DNA of 64,000 nucleotides from Liopterus haemorrhoidalis (Eukaryota > Arthropoda > Insecta > Coleoptera > Dytiscidae), in contig OZ020611.1 of NCBI GenBank assembly GCA_963971575.1, positions 246,598,654 through 246,662,653 on the forward strand, in the 5' to 3' direction. Below, one piece after another: positions 8,363 through 19,200 of the stretch. Position 1 is the first letter of the stretch. Each line of letters begins with the position of its first letter. Below the pieces are notes generated by a model. The model worked only from the letters and a program-made list of their open reading frames with translations, was not told where the DNA came from and made no database searches. A program made the translations under genes and the position numbers.

Positions 8363-8385
8363 CAGTGAAACCTCTATCTATCGTT
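8363..8385 (+). repeat. MITE terminal inverted repeat, left
   Basis: Starts CAGTGAAACCTCTATC and ends ATCGTT. It is perfectly complementary to 8882-8904 and preceded by TA (8361-8362). Confidence 0.9.
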
Positions 8386-8881
8386 CCTCGAATAATAATT
8401 TTCCCGTATATATCGTTATTTCTTGCGGTTCCGAATTAATTTCATACAAAACACGCAAAAATAGATCGCATCGATCATTTCTCTCTGTATCATTTTACCG
8501 CATTCATCGTTTAAATTACGCAGCAAATTTCGTGTTTTTTCAAATTGAAAACTTTTTTTATGCGCATTCGATAACTGATGCCGAAAAAAATGTAATTTGT
8601 AACACCGAAAGAATATTGATTTCTTACGGCAATATAAAAAGCCAAAAAGTAAATGACGATGAAAGATTATATACAATACAAAGTATAATTTTTTTTGTCG
8701 GCATGCAGCTTTCTTTTTTATTTCGCTACGATATTTTTTATTTAAAAAAATTGATTTATACCTGAAACATGTATCATTTTTAGAATATATATGTACGTAC
8801 ATATTAAACATTTAAATATGTATTAATGTGTTTTTCATTGTTTTCCCGCATCCATAGTTTATTTCAATAGGTCCCTTCAAA

Positions 8882-8904
8882 AACGATAGATAGAGGTTTC
8901 ACTG
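8882..8904 (-). repeat. MITE terminal inverted repeat, right
   Basis: Reverse complement of 8363-8385 over all 23 bases, followed by TA (8905-8906), the duplicated target. Confidence 0.9.
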
Positions 8905-8984
8905 TATAAGCAATTTTTCTGTTAAGTCTACGTCTTAAGTGATACCATTTTTTTTCTTCTGATTTTCAATTTGCCTCCTTATAT

Positions 8985-9058
8985 TGACTGCATTTCCTAC
9001 CTATATACCAAATTCCAACTCGGTACACACAGATTTTCTGTTTTATATATATAAAAGA
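8985..9058 (-). repeat. Second Helitron-like 5' end, internal
   Basis: The plus-strand order TTTCCTACCTATAT, CAACTCGGTA, TTTTATATATATAAAAGA followed by TTTT parallels the true right end at 9460-9560 (TTCCCTACCTGTATG, CAACTCGGTA, TTTTATATATAAAGAAGA followed by TTTT). It is a diverged copy of the 5' terminal module about 500 bp inside the element. It may be an alternative terminus or a sign of nested insertion. Confidence 0.65.
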
Positions 9059-9440
9059 TTTTACTATTATATTTAAACATTTAAATAAAAGAATAGAAAA
9101 AAAAAAAATAAATAAAAATAACAAAGTTCATAAAAATGCCCTAAAATTAAAAACACGAAAACAGGTGCTCCACTTTAGTCTCGCTCTGCATAAACTAATC
9201 AAAAATTTTACTAAATAACAATATATAAATCTTATCAGCTAGAGCAGAGTAATAATGAATCGCGCCGAACGACATTGAACGATGTTTCACGAACTTACTA
9301 TAGTTGTCCAAACAACCATTGAAACGAAATTCCCGCGATCTCGCTGAACGCATCATACATACTTCGATGGTCCTATATAAATAAAAACAAAATTATTAAT
9401 TTCTCGTTTCTGATGGGACTTTTTTGAAATTTTCGATTTT
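9059..9440. other. Helitron interior between the two 5'-like ends
   Basis: About 380 bp with an A-rich stretch at roughly 9095-9125. A more mixed part around 9255-9360 contains GAACGACATTGAACGATG and CCGCGATCTCGCTGAACG. I see no gene or known RNA motif. Confidence 0.45.
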
Positions 9441-9527
9441 TCTAGTTATCATGAAAGCATTCCCTACCTGTATGCAAAATTTCAACTCGGTAGCATATCT
9501 GGAAATGGGTTAGAATTACCGGACATA

Positions 9528-9560
9528 GCCACAAATATTGTCTTTTATATATAAAGAAGA
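9528..9560 (-). other. Helitron 5' terminus
   Basis: On the minus strand the block begins TCTTCTTTATATATAAAAG. It is flanked by satellite TTTTCCGATATAG on the plus strand, which resumes the broken monomer precisely. A diverged relative of this end occurs at about 8985-9058. Confidence 0.6.
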
Positions 9561-10219
9561 TTTTCCGATATAGTCAATTTTAGGTACTTTTTTTCCGATT
9601 TACTCAAAAACAGTTGGCCAAAATCCAAAATGAACCTTATTTTTGTGATCTACGGCCCAATGTGTATCAATTTTGAGAAAAATCCGAAATATTTTTTTTT
9701 GTAAAAATTCGAGATTTCTTATCGAAGGGGTCCCCCTTACGATTTTTCGATTTTTTGCCATTTCTAAGGGTTTTGTTTAATCATACATGCTTTTGTATAA
9801 GTTTGGTTATTAAGGCCCCAATTTCCTTCGACTAAAATGGACTTGAGGAACTCAAAAATTTAAACCAGAGGTCCCTATCTTTTACCGTTATTGAGATATA
9901 ATTTTTTGAAAAATTAAATTCCATTACAAAAATTTCAAAATTTTTCAAAAACTTTTTTTGTTTAAAATATGTTTTAAAATGTGCCTTTACCATATATCGG
10001 ACCTTAAAACTTCAAAAATTCCAACCGCAGGTCCCTATCTCTTTTAGTTTTTGAGATACATGTTCATATACTCTCTGTTAGTTTTTTTGAAAAAAAAAAG
10101 TTTTCCTAATACAGTCCAAAATATGGCCGTTAGGTAATTTTGGGGTGAGGATTAATAAAAAAATATTTAAAAAAATCAAGAGGCCTTAGTTTTTGAGTTA
10201 TAGTCAATTTTAGGTACTA
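9561..10219 (+). repeat. Representative satellite monomer
   Basis: First intact copy, used as reference for register. From left to right it has: the second half of a 29 bp duplication (GTCAATTTTAGGTACT); a block ending in GGGGTCCCCCTTACG; CTAAAATGGACTTGAGG; CAGAGGTCCCTATC with TTGAGATATA; an A/T-rich block with phased A and T tracts; CGCAGGTCCCTATC with TTTGAGATACATG; A10 before GTTTTCC; TGGGGTGAGG; and GAGGCCTTAG with TTTTGAGTTATAG. The recurring AGG(T)CC / TTTTGAG pairs indicate internal units of about 150-200 bp. Confidence 0.9.
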
Positions 10220-10256
10220 TTTTCCGATATAGTCAATTTTAGGTACTTTTTTTCCG
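10199..10256 (+). repeat. 29 bp internal direct duplication at the monomer junction
   Basis: TATAGTCAATTTTAGGTACT occurs at 10199 and again at 10228, a period of 29 bp, joined by ATTTTCCGA. The pair is present in nearly every monomer. The Helitron at 6264-9560 inserted between the two copies in the interrupted monomer. Confidence 0.9.
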
Positions 10257-13200
10257 ATTTACTCAAAAACAGTTGGCCAAAATCCAAAATGAACCTTATT
10301 TTTGTGATCTACGGCCCAATGTGTATCAATTTTGAGAAAAATCCGAAATATTTTTTTTTGTAAAAATTCGAGATTTCTTATCGAAGGGGTCCCCCTTACG
10401 ATTTTTCGATTTTTTGCCATTTCTAAGGGTTTTGTTTAATGATACATGCTTTTGTATAAGTTTGGTTATTAAGGCCCCAATTTCCTTCGACTAAAATGGA
10501 CTTGAGGAACTCAAAAATTTAAACCAGAGGTCCCTATCTTTTACCGTTATTGAGATATAATTTTTTGAAAAATTAAATTCCATTACAAAAATTTCAAAAT
10601 TTTTCAAAAACTTTTTTTGTTTAAAATATGTTTTAAAATGTGCCTTTACCATATATCGGACCTTAAAACTTCAAAAATTCCAACCGCAGGTCCCTATCTC
10701 TTTTAGTTTTTGAGATACATGTTCATATACTCTCTGTTAGTTTTTTTGAAAAAAAAAAGTTTTCCTAATACAGTCCAAAATATGGCCGTTAGGTAATATT
10801 GGGGTGAGGATTAATAAAAAAATATTTAAAAAAATCAAGAGGCCTTAGTTTTTGAGTTATAGTCAATTTTAGGTACTATTTTCCGATATAGTCAATTTTA
10901 GGTACTTTTTTTCCGATTTACTCAAAAACAGTTGGCCAAAATCCAAAATGAACCTTATTTTTGTGATCTACGGCCCAATGTGTATCAATTTTGAGAAAAA
11001 TCCGAAATATTTTTTTTTGTAAAAATTCGAGATTTCTTATCGAAGGGGTCCCCCTTACGATTTTTCGATTTTTTGCCATTTCTAAGGGTTTTGTTTAATG
11101 ATACATGCTTTTGTATAAGTTTGGTTATTAAGGCCCCAATTTCCTTCGACTAAAATGGACTTGAGGAACTCAAAAATTTAAACCAGAGGTCCCTATCTTT
11201 TACCGTTATTGAGATATAATTTTTTGAAAAATTAAATTCCATTACAAAAATTTCAAAATTTTTCAAAAATTTTTTTTGTTTAAAATATGTTTTAAAATGT
11301 GCCTTTACCATATATCGGACCTTAAAACTTCAAAAATTCCAACCGCAGGTCCCTATCTCTTTTAGTTTTTGAGATACATGTTCATATACTCTCTGTTAGT
11401 TTTTTTGAAAAAAAAAAGTTTTCCTAATACAGTCCAAAATATGGCCGTTAGGTAATTTTGGGGTGAGGATTAATAAAAAAATATTTAAAAAAATCAAGAG
11501 GCCTTAGTTTTTGAGTTATAGTCAATTTTAGGTACTATTTTCCGATATAGTCAATTTTAGGTACTTTTTTTCCGATTTACTCAAAAACAGTTGGCCAAAA
11601 TCCAAAATGAACCTTATTTTTGTGATCTACGGCACAATGTGTATCAATTTTGAGAAAAATCCGAAATATTTTTTTTTGTAAAAATTCGAGATTTCTTATC
11701 GAAGGGGTCCCCCTTACGATTTTTCGATTTTTTGCCATTTTTAAGGGTTTTGTTTAATGATACATGCTTTTGTATAAGTTTGGTTATTAAGGCCCCAATT
11801 TCCTTCGACTAAAATGGACTTGAGGAACTCAAAAATTTAAACCAGAGGTCCCTATCTTTTACCGTTATTGAGATATAATTTTTTGAAAAATTAAATTCCA
11901 TTACAAAAATTTCAAAATTTTTCAAAAAATTTTTTTGTTTAAAATATGTTTTAAAATATGCCTTTACCATATATCGGACCTTAAAACTTCAAAAATTCCA
12001 ACCGCAGGTCCTTATCTCTTTTAGTTTTTGAGATACATGTTCATATACACTCTGTTAGTTTTTTTGAAAAAAAAAAGTTTTCCTAATACAGCCCAAAATA
12101 TGGCCGTTAGGTAATTTTGGGGTGAGGATTAATAAAAAAATATTTAAAAAAATCAAGAGGCCTTAGTTTTTGAGTTATAGTCAATTTTAGGTACTATTTT
12201 CCGATATAGTCAATTTTAGGTACTTTTTTTCCGATTTACTCAAAAACAGTTGGCCAAAATCCAAAATGAACCTTATTTTTGTGATCTACGGCCCAATGTG
12301 TATCAATTTTGAGAAAAATCCGAAATATTTTTTTTTGTAAAAATTCGAGATTTCTTATCGAAGGGGTCCCCCTTACGATTTTTCGATTTTTTGCCATTTC
12401 TAAGGGTTTTGTTTAATGATACATGCTTTTGTATAGGTTTGGTTATTAAGGCCCCAATTTCCTTCGACTAAAATGGACTTGAGGAACTCAAAAATTTAAA
12501 CCAGAGGTCCCTATCTTTTACCGTTATTGAGATATAATTTTTTGAAAAATTAAATTCCATTACAAAAATTTCAAAATTTTTCAAAAAATTTTTTTGTTTA
12601 AAATATGTTTTAAAATGCGCCTTTACCATATATCGGACCTTAAAACTTCAAAAATTCCAACCGCAGGTCCCTATCTCTTTTAGTTTTTAAGATACATGTT
12701 CATATACTCTCTGTTAATTTTTTTGAAAAAAAAAAGTTTTCCTAATACAGTCCAAAATATGGCCGTTAGGTAATTTTGAGGTGAGGATTAATAAAAAAAT
12801 ATTTAAAAAAATCAAGAGGCCTTAGTTTTTGAGTTATAGTCAATTTTAGGTACTATTTTCCGATATAGTCAATTTTAGGTACTTTTTTTCCGATTTACTC
12901 AAAAACAGTTGGCCAAAATCCAAAATGAACCTTATTTTTGTGATCTACGGCCCAATGTGTATCAATTTTGAGAAAAATCCGAAATATTTTTTTTTGTAAA
13001 AATTCGAGATTTCTTATCGAAGGGGTCCCCCTTACGATTTTTCGATTTTTTGCCATTTTTAAGGGTTTTGTTTAATGATACATGCTTTTGTATAAGTTTG
13101 GTTATTAAGGCCCCAATTTCCATCGACTAAAATGGACTTGAGGAACTCAAAAATTTAAAACAGAGGTCCCTATCTTTTACCGTTATTGAGATATAATTTT

Positions 13201-16200
13201 TTGAAAAATTAAATTCCATTACAAAAATTTCAAAATTTTTCAAAAATTTTTTTTGTTTAAAATATGTTTTAAAATGTGCCTTTACCATATATCGGACCTT
13301 AAAACTTCAAAAATTCCAACCGCAGGTCCCTATCTCTTTTAGTTTTTGAGATACATGTTCATATACTCTCTGTTAGTTTTTTTGAAAAAAAAAAAATTTT
13401 CCTAATACAGTCCAAAATATGGCCGTTAGGTAATTTTGGGGTGAGGATTAATAAAAAAATATTTAAAAAAATCAAGAGGCCTTAGTTTTTGAGTTATAGT
13501 CAATTTTAGGTACTATTTTCCGATATAGTCAATTTTAGGTACTTTTTTTCCGATTTACTCAAAAACAGTTGGCCAAAATCCAAAATGAACCTTATTTTTG
13601 TGATCTACGGCCCAATGTGTATCAATTTTGAGAAAAATCCGAAATATTTTTTTTTGTAAAAATTCGAGATTTCTTATCGAAGGGGTCCCCCTTACGTTTT
13701 TTCGATTTTTTGCCATTTTTAAGGGTTTTGTTTAATGATACATGCTTTTGTATAAGTTTGGTTATTAAGGCCCCAATTTCCTTCGACTAAAATGGACTTG
13801 AGGAACTCAAAAATTTAAACCAGAGGTCCCTATCTTTTACCGTTATTGAGATATAATTTTTTGAAAAATTAAATTCCATTACAAAAATTTCAAAATTTTT
13901 CAAAAAATTTTTTTTGTTTAAAATATGTTTTAAAATGTGCCTTTACCATATATCGGACCTTAAAACTTCAAAAATTCCAACCGCAGGTCCCTATCTCTTT
14001 TAGTTTTTGAGATACATGTTCATATACTCTCTGTTAGTTTTTTTGAAAAAAAAAAGTTTTCCTAATACAGTCCAAAATATGGCCGTTAGGTAATTTTGGG
14101 GTGAGGATTAATAAAAAAATATTTAAAAAAATCAAGAGGCCTTAGTTTTTGAGTTATAGTCAATTTTAGGTACTATTTTCCGATATAGTCAATTTTAGGT
14201 ACTTTTTTTCCGATTTACTCAAAAACAGTTGGCCAAAATCCAAAATGAACCTTATTTTTGTGATCTACGGCCCAATGTGTATCAATTTTGAGAAAAATCC
14301 GAAATATTTTTTTTTGTAAAAATTCGAGATTTCTTATCGAAGGGGTCCCCCTTACGATTTTTCGATTTTTTGCCATTTTTAAGGGTTTTGTTTAATGATA
14401 CATGCTTTTGTATCAGTTTGGTTATTAAGGCCCCAATTTCCTTCGACTAAAATGGACTTGAGGAACTCAAAAATTTAAACCAGAGGTCCCTATCTTTTAC
14501 CGTTATTGAGATATAATTTTTTGAAAAATTAAATTCCATTACAAAAATTTCAAAATTTTTCAAAAATTTTTTTTGTTTAAAATATGTTTTAAAATGTGCC
14601 TTTACCATATATCGGACCTTAAAACTTCAAAAATTCCAACCGCAGGTCCTTATCTCTTTTAGTTTTTGAGATACATGTTCATATACACTCTGTTAGTTTT
14701 TTTGAAAAAAAAAAGTTTTCCTAATACAGCCCAAAATATGGCCGTTAGGTAATTTTGGGGTGAGGATTAATAAAAAAATATTTAAAAAAATCAAGAGGCC
14801 TTAGTTTTTGAGTTATAGTCAATTTTAGGTACTATTTTCCGATATAGTCAATTTTAGGTACTTTTTTTCCGATTTACTCAAAAACAGTTGGCCAAAATCC
14901 AAAATGAACCTTATTTTGGTGATCTACGGCCCAATGTGTATCAATTTTGAGAAAAATCCGAAATATTTTTTTTTGTAAAAATTCGAGATTTCTTATCGAA
15001 GGGGTCCCCCTTACGATTTTTCGATTTTTTGCCATTTCTAAGGGTTTTGTTTAATGATACATGCTTTTGTATAAGTTTGGTTATTAAGGCCCCAATTTCC
15101 TTCGACTAAAATGGACTTGAGGAACTCAAAAATTTTAACCAGAGGTCCCTATCTTTTACCGTTATTGAGATATAATTTTTTGAAAAATTAAATTCCATTA
15201 CAAAAATTTCAAAATTTTTCAAAAAATTTTTTTGTTTAAAATATGTTTTAAAATGCGCCTTTACCATATATCGGACCTTAAAACTTCAAAAATTCCAACC
15301 GCAGGTCCCTATCTCTTTTAGTTTTTAAGATACATGTTCATATACTCTCTGTTAATTTTTTTGAAAAAAAAAAGTTTTCCTAATACAGTCCAAAATATGG
15401 CCGTTAGGTAATTTTGAGGTGAGGATTAATAAAAAAATATTTAAAAAAATCAAGAGGCCTTAGTTTTTGAGTTATAGTCAATTTTAGGTACTATTTTCCG
15501 ATATAGTCAATTTTAGGTACTTTTTTTCCGATTTACTCAAAAACAGTTGGCCAAAATCCAAAATGAACCTTATTTTTGTGATCTACGGCCCAATGTGTAT
15601 CAATTTTGAGAAAAATCCGAAATATTTTTTTTTGTAAAAATTCGAGATTTCTTATCGAAGGGGTCCCCCTTACGATTTTTCGATTTTTTGCCATTTCTAA
15701 GGGTTTTGTTTAATGATACATGCTTTTGTATAAGTTTGGTTATTAAGGCCCCAATTTCCTTCGACTAAAATGGACTTGAGGAACTCAAAAATTTAAACCA
15801 GAGGTCCCTATCTTTTACCGTTATTGAGATATAATTTTCTGAAAAATTAAATTCCATTACAAAAATTTCAAAATTTTTCAAAAATTTTTTTTGTTTAAAA
15901 TATGTTTTAAAATGTGCCTTTACCATATATCGGACCTTAAAACTTCAAAAATTCCAACCGCAGGTCCCTATCTCTTTTAGTTTTTGAGATACATGTTCAT
16001 ATACTCTCTGTTAATTTTTTTGAAAAAAAAAAGTTTTCCTAATACAGTCCAAAATATGGCCGTTAGGTAATTTTGGGGTGAGGATTAATAAAAAAATATT
16101 TAAAAAAATCAAGAGGCCTTAGTTTTTGAGTTATAGTCAATTTTAGGTACTATTTTCCGACATAGTCAATTTAAGGTACTTTTTTTCCGATTTACTCAAA

Positions 16201-19200
16201 AACAGTTGGCCAAAATCCAAAATGAACCTTATTTTTGTGATCTACGGCCCAATGTGTATCAATTTTGAGAAAAATCCGAAATATTTTTTTTTGTAAAAAT
16301 TCGAGATTTCTTATCGAAGGGGTCCCTCTTACGATTTTTCGATTTTTTGCCATTTCTAAGGGTTTTGTTTAATGATACATGCTTTTGTATAAGTTTGGTT
16401 ATTAAGGCCCCAATTTCCTTCGACTAAAATGGACTTGAGGAACTCAAAAATTTAAACCAGAGGTCCCTATCTTTTACCGTTATTGAGATATAATTTTTTG
16501 AAAAATTAAATTCCATTACAAAAATTTCAAATTTTTTCAAAAATTTTTTTTGTTTAAAATATGTTTTAAAATGTGCCTTTACCATATATCAGACCTTAAA
16601 ACTTCAAAAATTCCAACCGCAGGTCCCTATCTCTTTTAGTTTTTGAGATACATGTTCATATACTCTCTGTTAGTATTTTTGAAAAAAAAAAGTTTTCCTA
16701 ATACAGTCCAAAATATGGCCGTTAGGTAATTTTGGGGTGAGGATTAATAAAAAAATATTTAAAAAAATCAAGAGGCCTTAGTTTTTGAGTTATAGTCAAT
16801 TTTAGGTACTATTTTCCGATATAGTCAATTTAAGGTACTTTTTTTCCGATTTACTCAAAAACAGTTGGCCAAAATCCAAAATGAACCTTATTTTTGTGAT
16901 CTACGGCACAATGTGTATCAATTTTGAGAAAAATCCGAAATATTTTTTTTTGTAAAAATTCGAGATTTCTTATCGAAGGGGTCCCCCTTACGATTTTTCG
17001 ATTTTTTGCCATTTTTAAGGGTTTTGTTTAATGATACATGCTTTTGTATAAGTTTGGTTATTAAGGCCCCAATTTCCTTCGACTAAAATGGACTTGAGGA
17101 ACTCAAAAATTTAAACCAGAGGTCCCTATCTTTTACCGTTATTGAGATATAATTTTTTGAAAAATTAAATTCCATTACAAAAATTTCAAAATTTTTCAAA
17201 ATTTTTTTTTGTTTAAAATATGTTTTAAAATGTGCCTTTACCATATATCGGACCTTAAAACTTCAAAAATTCCAACCGCAGGTCCCTATCTCTTTTAGTT
17301 TTTGAGATACATGTTCATATACTCTCTGTTAATTTTTTTGAAAAAAAAAAGTTTTCCTAATACAGTCCAAAATATGGCCGTTAGGTAATTTTGGGGTGAG
17401 GATTAATAAAAAAATATTTAAAAAAATCAAGAGGCCTTAGTTTTTGAGTTATAGTCAATTTTAGGTACTATTTTCCGATATAGTCAATTTTAGGTAGTTT
17501 TTTTCCGATTTACTCAAAAACAGTTGGCCAAAATCCAAAATGAACCTTATTTTTGTGATCTACGGCCCAATGTGTATCAATTTTGAGAAAAATCCGAAAT
17601 ATTTTTTTTGTAAAAATTCGAGATTTCTTATCGAAGGGGTCCCCCTTACGATTTTTCGATTTTTTGCCATTTCTAAGGGTTTTGTTTAATGATACATGCT
17701 TTTGTATAAGTTTGGTTATTAAGGCCCCAATTTCCTTCGACTAAAATGGACTTGAGGAACTCAAAAATTTAAACCAGAGGTCCCTATCTTTTACCGTTAT
17801 TGAGATATAATTTTTTGAAAAATTAAATTCCATTACAAAAATTTCAAAATTTTTCAAAATTTCTTTTTGTTTAAAATATGTTTTAAAATGTGCCTTTACC
17901 ATATATCGGACCTTAAAACTTCAAAAATTCCAACCGCAGGTCCCTATCTCTTTTAGTTTTTGAGATACATGTTCATATACTCTCTGTTAGTTTTTTTGAA
18001 AAAAAAAAGTTTTCCTAATACAGTCCAAAATATGGCCGTTAGATAATTTTGGGGTGAGGATTAATAAAAAAATATTTAAAAAAATCAAGAGGCCTTAGTT
18101 TTTGAGTTATAGTCAATTTTAGGTACTATTTTCCGATATAGTCAATTTTAGGTACTTTTTTTCCGATTTACTCAAAAACAGTTGGCCAAAATCCAAAATG
18201 AACCTTATTTTTGTGATCTACGGCCCAATGTGTATCAATTTTGAGAAAAATCCGAAATATTTTTTTTTGTAAAAATTCGAGATTTCTTATCGAAGGGGTC
18301 CCCCTTACGATTTTTCGATTTTTTGCCATTTTTAAGGGTTTTGTTTAATGATACATGCTTTTGTATAAGTTTGGTTATTAAGGCCCCAATTTCCTTCGAC
18401 TAAAATGGACTTGAGAAACTCAAAAATTTAAACCAGAGGTCCCTATCTTTTACCGTTATTGAGATATAATTTTCTGAAAAATTAAATTCCATTACAAAAA
18501 TTTCAAAATTTTTCAAAAATTTTTTTTGTTTAAAATATGTTTTAAAATGTGCCTTTACCATATATCGGACCTTAAAACTTCAAAAATTCCAACCGCAGGT
18601 CCCTATCTCTTTTAGTTTTTGAGATACATGTTCATATAGTCTCTGTTAATTTTTTTGAAAAAAAAAAGTTTTCCTAATACAGTCCAAAATATGGCCGTTA
18701 GGTAATTTTGGGGTGAGGATTAATAAAAAAATATTTAAAAAAATCAAGAGGCCTTAGTTTTTGAGTTATAGTCAATTTTAGGTACTATTTTCCGATATAG
18801 TCAATTTTAGGTACTTTTTTTCCGATTTACTCAAAAACAGTTGGCCAAAATCCAAAATGAACCTTATTTTTGTGATCTACGGCCCAATGTGTATCAATTT
18901 TGAGAAAAATCCGAAATATTTTTTTTTGTAAAAATTCGAGATTTCTTATCGAAGGGGTCCCCCTTACGATTTTTCGATTTTTTGCCATTTTTAAGGGTTT
19001 TGTTTAATGATACATGCTTTTGTATCAGTTTGGTTATTAAGGCCCCAATTTCCTTCGACTAAAATGGACTTGAGGAACTCAAAAATTTAAACCAGAGGTC
19101 CCTATCTTTTACCGTTATTGAGATATAATTTTTTGAAAAATTAAATTCCATTACAAAAATTTCAAAATTTTTCACAAATTTTTTTTGTTTAAAATATGTT

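Larger units (their letters stand above)
8363..8904. mobile_element. pogo/Tigger-type MITE with 23 bp TIRs
   Basis: A 542 bp element with perfect 23 bp terminal inverted repeats (8363-8385 and 8882-8904) starting CAGTGAAACCTCTATC, flanked by TA on both sides. TA duplication and CAGT...AACCTC ends match the pogo/Tigger branch of Tc1/mariner. No transposase frame with a DDE motif is visible, so it is a deletion derivative mobilised in trans. It interrupts the fourth central repeat of the Helitron and is therefore younger than that repeat. Confidence 0.85.
6264..9560 (-). mobile_element. Putative non-autonomous Helitron
   Basis: A 3,297 bp block interrupts the satellite between GGTACTA and TTTTCCG, exactly between A and T, with no target duplication. 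On the minus strand it starts TCTTCTTTATATATAAAAG and ends GGGTACACTGCTAG. TC...CTAG termini and an A/T insertion site are Helitron hallmarks. Near the 3' end GCGAAGC can form a compact hairpin, and AGCAG/CTGCT can pair at the very end, although neither is the textbook hairpin 10-12 nt from the terminus. No Rep/helicase frame is present, so it would depend on an autonomous relative. The centre carries ~140-150 bp tandem repeats, as in DINE-1-like Helitron relatives. A terminal class other than Helitron cannot be excluded. Confidence 0.65.

Noticed and set aside
8259..8811. Reading frames of 168 residues (plus, 8259-8765) and 131 residues (minus, 8416-8811)
   Set aside because: They overlap each other on opposite strands, cross or lie within the MITE, and show no transposase motif. 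The 168-residue frame spans the MITE boundary, which a real gene would not.
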